Shown here: piece by piece, positions 57,701 to 64,000 of the stretch
Layout of the letters: every line of letters starts with the position of its first letter
Position numbering within the stretch: position 1 is the first letter of the stretch
NCBI GenBank assembly: GCA_001643675.2
Contig: LSRY02000025.1
Coordinates: forward strand, 622,001 to 686,000
From: Monocercomonoides exilis
Lineage: Eukaryota > Preaxostyla > Oxymonadida > Polymastigidae
Direction of reading: 5' to 3'
DNA: 64,000 bases
Notes under the pieces: generated by a model
Seen by the model: the letters and a program-made list of their open reading frames with translations, nothing else
What the model was told of the DNA's origin: nothing
Database searches by the model: none
Translations under genes and position numbers: made by a program

Positions 57701-60700
57701 CTCAGCATTGCCTCTTTCAGAAAGCTCGAGTTTTTGTGTAACGTACAATTTTGTTGAAGGCTTTGGAGGGATAGTGAAATTTGATTCGTTCGAGCAAATT
57801 GCTTGTGTGATTACAGAAGCATGTGGTCTGATAAGGATAAATGGAGAATGCTCGCTGGAATGCAATCTGTGTTCTTTTGGAATGATACAGAAGCAAAATG
57901 GAAATGGAGGATGTATAGAAGTTAGGAGAAGAAGTGACGGACAAGGAAGAAGAGATATAAAATTTGATGGGTGTTCTTTCAGCAACTGTTGCGTGAAGGA
58001 AAATAGAGGATGTGGCGGAGGAATGTATGTCGAGCTTGGATCTGATGATTATCTCATAGTGAATGGATCAAGCATTTTTGAAGGTTGTTGTGCGCAATAT
58101 TCTGCATCAGGAAAAGGCAAAGGAGGAGGGCTGATGATCGAAGTGAATGATGCATCAGGGACTTTTATAATTGGAGAGGACGTGGTGTTTTCCAATGAAA
58201 TTGTTAACGAAGCAAGTTGTGGGAAAGATTTGTTTGTTGGATGTGAAAGTGGAGTTCTGTTGAATGAGTTTATCTTCGCAGACAGGATGAGATTTTTTGA
58301 CAATTCATCTGAGCCTTCAGACATACTGAAAATGAGTGGAAGCGAAAATGGGATGGATGAGCCCATCCTTCCATTACACATCTTTTTATATACTCTTTCT
58401 TCAGCAGTTATTGTTGATGGGAATGCTGGAACTGATCACAGCTATTGTGGGTTTTCGTTTTTCCCGTGCTGTACTATTAATTTTTGTGGAAAAGAGAGAA
58501 TTTCAAGAAATTCTAATCAAATGAATCTTATTTCCTCCACTGCTATTAATAGCGAAATGATTTTTTCTGAATTTCCTATTGTAATAAACGCAACTTTGAG
58601 CAACATCCATGTAACTGTTAGTGACGAAGGACCGAGTAGAAAATGCAGCATGATTGATTATTCAGTTCCTATGAGAATAATGCAATTGATATTTGATCTT
58701 CCACATTCGTTTCAATCTCCGCATTCTTCGTTCGTCGCATCTTCCGTCTTTCTGAAGATGCGGTATTGTGAATTTTGTTTTCCTTATTCTCCATCAGGAC
58801 TTACGATTGGATTCGGCTTGATCGAAGCAAAAGGAGGAGACGTCGAATTAGATGGATTGATGATGACAGATGCAGTTAGTTTTAATTTTAATTCTGTTTT
58901 CTGCATGGAGAATGTTAATTGCGTTGCTATTGAAAATTGCACTTTTGCAGGATTGACGCGAGAAAATGGGGATGGAGGTTGTATTGCTTTGAATGGAATG
59001 TCTGGAGACGAGCCATCAGTTCTAATATCTAATAGTTCCATTTCTTCTTCATGTGAAGGTGGATTCATGCAAAAAGGAGGTGGAATAAAGACGCATTTGT
59101 CCTTTTGTGCAGAACTTTCGATTTCGAAGTGCAAGTTTTTAAGTTGCTCAGTCCCAGCGTCTGAAAGAGAGGAAATTGGAAATGGACTTGGTGGAGGATT
59201 GTTCATTGATACTGCAAGTGAATGTGAAACATTTCAATTGAAGGAACTGGTTTTTGAGTCGTGTATTGCATGGAGTGGAAATAATTTGTTTGTGGGAGCA
59301 AATTTTCTTCAACAAGTTATTTCAACAACTTCCCTTGCTTTTGACAGAGTGGGAATGAAAAGAAATGATTTAATTGGACAGGAACGAGGAACTGTAAATG
59401 ACAAATTTTATGTTCCGCTTGAACTCTATTTTCTATATTTTGGAGATAAGGGGCATGTAGGAAGCGAATTTAATAATGGATTTGATCACACTGGATGCGG
59501 ATACGAGGATTACCCATGCAGAACAATACCATTTCTCCTGAACTTAAGACATGACACATTTTCATCTTTTGCACATATAGTTTTGCTTTCTTCATTTATT
59601 TTTAGAGATGCTTTAATTTTTGAGACAATGGAAATGGTGATTGGTGTGAAAATGGAAATGACAGAAATTAAAACCAGTTCTGAAGGAATTTACGATGGAG
59701 AGGGATTGATTGAAACACACAACAAGATAACGTTCGAGGAAATAACGTTTTCTATTCCTCAGAACTTTTCTAGAGCTCAGCGGAAATCTCATTTTCTGTG
59801 TCTCGAAGGAATTTTAGTTTTGACGGACTGTTCATTGAAAGCACATCGGGGAGTTCCAACGTACAATTTTGTCACGGCAAAAGGAGGAAAAGTTTGCATT
59901 TATAATTTTTCACTGTCATTGCTGGAGTATGGAACAGCATGCATTATTGAGATAAGTGGAGAAGAAACACAAGGATTTCTTTCTGAGATGAAGTTTGAGA
60001 ATGTTAGGAAAGATGGTGTTGGAGGGTTAATTTCGGCAAGAGAGGGCTCAATACTAGTTATGGAAAACTCAGAAATAAGTGGCCCGCAACAATTTAGGAG
60101 GCACGGAGCTATTATTATTGATGAATCCTCGTCATTAGAAGTGAAAAAATCAAATTTCTCGCTTTTGACTAGAGAAGCGGGAAATGGAGCGGTGACAGAT
60201 GCAAAAATTGGAAGAAGAGGAAAGATGGAAATGTTTGAATGCATAATTTCATCTGTTGCGTGTATTGAACAAGAAGCAAGAGGAGGAAGTATTTTTGCCA
60301 CTGTAGAAGGAGGAGGGATGTTTGTGTTCGAGAATAACACAATTGAAGGAAGTGAAGTGAAGGTGGCAAATGGGCTAGGAGGGGGATTGCATTTAAGTTT
60401 CGGAACAGTTGATGTTGAATATTCAATGAGACAGAACAAGTTCATCGGAAATAAGGCGATGCTTGGATATGACGTTTATCTTGTTTGTTCAGCTCCTCGA
60501 TTAGTTGTCAATAGAAACAAGTGGGCAGGATCAGCGACAGAGGAGCAGGACGAGAAAACGTTGTGGGTTATTGATCCAGAGCATCCATCTGGAAATGATT
60601 CGATGATGAAGTATTTATTTGGACATCCAGAGAGCATTGTGTATGTCAGCACTGAGATGGGGCAAATGGAAGGATGTGGATCAGAAGATTTTCCATGCTA

Positions 60701-63700
60701 TGAAATGTCGTATGGATATTTGCAAATGGTTGAAGAGCAAGACACAATAATGGTTCTTTTGTCTTGTGAACTGAACGGTGAAATCAATCGAGAGAAAGAT
60801 CCTATGACAATTTGTGGGAAAGGCGAGAACGGAAGTGAGCTGAGAGTGGGCAAAGAAGGACATTTGTCCGTTCCAGTCGGAACGAGCCTGATGCAGTTAA
60901 CAATTGAACGAATCAAATTTGTTCTACCAACAGAGTCTGTTGAAGATGAGCTGGTGAAAGTTGGTGTTGGTACTGTTTATTTTGTGTTGTGCACATTTGA
61001 TGGAAGAGATGAAGCCCTTTCGCAAATAAGCCTGATGATTGTGCGAGGGTGTGGAGGGTCAGTACAGTTTGACAGGACATGCGTAAATGGGATGATGTTT
61101 TTACAGAGGAAAGGGATAGCTTATCTGAGTGGAGGATCCTTAGTTATTTTGGGTTCGAGAATGGAGAATATTACTACGAGCTGAAATGTTTTATTGTGCG
61201 AAAATCAAGGAAAAGTGGAGATTAAGGGTAATTGTAGCTTTGTTAATTGTACTTCAGGAGAAGATGGAGGAGGTCTGAAAAGTTGCATTGGTGCCAATGG
61301 AAGATTAATTGTTGACAACTGCACAATACAGAAGAGTCTTTCAAAGAAGGAGGATGGAAAAGGAGGTGGTATTTTTATCGATCTTTGTCATGGGGGAGAA
61401 TCTTTGTTTATTTTTGAGAAAATTGTATTTTTAGAGAATGCAGCTTGGGAAGGGAGGGATGTGTTTATAGTATGTTCTGATCTGAATGAATCTGCAACAA
61501 AAGAAAGATTTGATATGGAGCTCATTAATGATATGCAAAAAGGGATTGTTGACATGAAAGGAATAGATACAATCAGATTTTTAGTTCCAGTTGATCTTCT
61601 GTTATTCGTTGTCCAACGAAAAACAGATAAAATCGAAGTATCCCCAGATGGATTTGACTTGCTTGGTTGCGGAGTTCATGATCTTCCATGTAATACGTTT
61701 TGGAGAGGGTTTGAGAATTTGAAGGCAAATCTATCATCTAAGAAAATAAAGATTAAAGAATGGTGTGACATTAATAACACGTATGATTTATCCAGATTTT
61801 TTGTTGCATCTGCTGAGGATGAAAAGAAGGCATCAATGAGAATAGGAAACAAAAATTGTGGTGATATTGAAGAAGCAATATTTATGAACAAGGAAACACT
61901 GAAGATAAATTGGATATGGTTTGAAATGATGGGAACTTCTTCTTTCAGACAGAAAACAATAATTTTGTCAGAAGGAGAAGAATCAAATCTAGTATTGTGG
62001 AATTGCACATTTTTTGCGAATAATATACAACCAACAACTTGTAGTCTCGTTTCGTCGAATAGAGGCTTCGTTGAAATGAAATATATTCATGTGAACAATT
62101 TTTCATGTGATTTGGTACCTTTTTGTTTTAAATCAGCTGTGATAATGTTCAAATGCATATTTGAAAATGTTTATTCGGAAAATAATTGCGAGGGAGGGGC
62201 AGTTAAGATTGAATTAAAAAGCAATGATAAAGCTGTAGCTAATTCAACACTTGCTGAGAGATGCAAGTGTACAGAACAGAATGGGAAAGGTGGGTGGATG
62301 TATGTGAAATGCTTTGAATCAACATCTATCAATCCTTTTTTGTTTGAAGATACTTCTTTTGTTTTGAATGATGCAGCAATTGGAAAGAACTTATTCATAA
62401 AATCATTTGATTTGAACGCAACTGTCACTTTAGCATCGTTTTTGTTTGGCTTTGATGAATTGAAGAACGATCAGAGTCTGTTTGTTGGAAGTGATGAAAG
62501 CTTCGCAGAAGCAGATCTGTTCATGTTCCTGGTTGAATTCAAAAGCTTGAAAGTATTTGTATCCTCCTTCGGACATGATGTGATGAGATGTGGGGGAAAA
62601 GAAGAGCCATGTATGACATTATGGAAAAGCATAAGACAAAGCAAAGTTAATGATAACTCCAAAGAGATGGTGGTAGCTGTAATCCTGAAAGTTTGTTTGG
62701 ATGAGTGTTTTAATTTGTCAGGGTACATTGTTGAATCATCAACAGTGCCAGAAGAAGCCCCGTTGAGAGCTATTGTTGAAGTGAAAAATAAAATTGAAGG
62801 AATGAGTTGCCCATGCATCGTAAATGAAAAAAAACTGATGTTAAGGATGATCGCCTTATCAGTAGTTGAAGGATTTGAAAGTGAAGAAGGAGGAGTGATT
62901 GTGAATAAAGAAGGAATTTTGAAAGTGGAAAACTGCCTTCTTGAGTCAAATGGTTCATCAGAAATGTGCGGAAGCTATTCGTTTATTGTGATAGAAAAAG
63001 GAGAATTACAAATAGAAAAACTTGATATGCAGGATTCGAACGCAAGATGTTCACTAATTGTGATAAAATGCGGTTGCTGTTGCAGCTTGAGTCATTCTGA
63101 ACTAACTTGGGGAACAATATTTGAAGGATGTGTTGTTGATGTTATTGATTCTCTGGAATCGAATGAAGAAGCAAAATCTCAATTGCACATTTCGAACTCG
63201 TCTTTCAACTCGCTGTCTGGAAGCAATTCTTTTCCATGTATAATAAAAAGTGATTCAGCTTCGAAAGTTGGAGTAGAAATAATTAACACAAGATTTGAGA
63301 TGTGTAAGGCTTCTGCGTCTGTCAAAGGAGGAGTTGGATGGATCAAGCTGAATCATGGAGGAGAATTTTCATTGAAGCATTGCGATGTTATTCAATGCGG
63401 ATGTAGCAGTGACGAAGGTCGAGGAGGAGGCTTTTATCTTTCAACAGATGAAAATGGAACCATGAATTTTGTATTCCAGAATTCTACGTTCAAAGGAAAT
63501 AATGCAAAGACAGGAAATGACATTTTTATTGAATGCGTGTCAATATTTGATCAGATTGACGAAACACATTTCCTGATGGATTTGAGAGAAGGGATATTCA
63601 ACAGAATGAATGCAATATGGGGTATTGATAATACAGATAATGTTCCTGTTGATTTAATGAAATATATCACAATTCATCAAGCTGATATAATCATTGTTTC

Positions 63701-64000
63701 GTCTGCAAGAGAAAAGGCAGGAAAAAATGATCGACAATGCGGAACGAAAACTCTGCCGTGCCTTTCATTGGATTATGGATTAAACCATCTCACAAGCGAC
63801 TTAGAGAGCAGGCTCCTTATTGAAACTGAGGGATTGATCGCAAAAGAAGTGCAGCTTGGAGATGTGACTCTGGCAAGCAGGAACAGTATTAAGTGCAGCA
63901 TTGGTATATTGAATGGAATTGAGGTGTTTACAGAGAATCTTGTTTCTTCACGGGGGAACACAAGCATTATCAGATGCTGCTTTTTATTCAACTGCTCGTT
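54744..64000 (+). CDS. giant modular beta-helix surface protein with one in-frame TGA (runs off window)
   Basis: One frame is open from the ATG at 54744 to a TGA at 61182-61184. It continues in the same frame for another 938 codons to the window end without a further stop. The protein is built of short right-handed beta-helix coils (F-x-NCS, GGGI/GGGL, SS-x-YGGAVY). A CG-x5-PC-x-T module repeats eight times, with its first Cys codon at about 56331, 57375, 58446, 59496, 60675, 61668, 62589 and 63738, i.e. every ~0.9-1.2 kb. No clear signal peptide follows the ATG. The region 54637-54743, in another frame, reads LHISGVESVKVIIDEKENKT, so the true 5' end may lie upstream with a frameshift. It is probably a surface or secreted adhesin-like protein. 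Such proteins form large families in oxymonads, as I recall. Whether the TGA makes it a pseudogene is open. Confidence 0.8.

Overview
The window looks like nuclear DNA of a gut flagellate of the oxymonad type, with Monocercomonoides-like as my best guess. This is inference. The genes use the standard code, have many short GT-AG introns (about 45-75 nt, donors often GTTTG or GTGTG), stand in AT-rich spacers with long A/T runs, and carry long Ser-, Glu/Lys- and Gly-rich insertions. The local gene families (a three-copy ~450-aa hypothetical family and a giant beta-helix protein with repeated CG-x5-PC modules) also resemble what I recall of that genome. No tRNA, rRNA or CRISPR array was seen.

Layout. 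1-0.7 kb: 5' end of a pogo/Tigger-like transposase gene with subterminal repeats. 1.5-6.3 kb: three broken protein-coding loci. 6.5-8.1 kb: family copy 1. 8.4-11.4 kb: a decayed locus and a near-perfect 689-bp-arm inverted repeat. 11.8-22.9 kb: one very large armadillo-repeat gene (13 exons, about 3041 aa, all introns in phase 1). 23.2-25.2 kb: a divergent pair, a multi-pass membrane protein and a PHO80-like cyclin. 27-28.4 kb: family copy 2. 29.1-34.4 kb: a transposon cluster with a hairpin MITE, a Merlin transposase relic and a 3.4-kb hAT-like element that carries coding fragments. 34.7-36.1 kb: family copy 3. 36.6-38.3 kb: a secreted Cys-rich protein. 38.9-44.8 kb: a TTC29-like TPR protein apparently fused to a BAAT/acyl-CoA-thioesterase-like domain that has lost its nucleophile and histidine. 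45.8-50.1 kb: HID1. 51.5-53.0 kb: calreticulin. 53.3 kb: a TA-flanked hairpin MITE. 54.6-64 kb: a giant modular beta-helix protein with one in-frame TGA, running off the window.

Functional picture. The recognisable genes are single host genes with no operon logic: ER folding (calreticulin), Golgi/secretory sorting (HID1), flagellar assembly (TTC29-like), CDK regulation (cyclin), and predicted secreted or surface proteins (Cys-rich protein, beta-helix giant). Exon models were built by hand from splice sites and phase and were checked by requiring divisibility by three. They are predictions, not transcript-supported.
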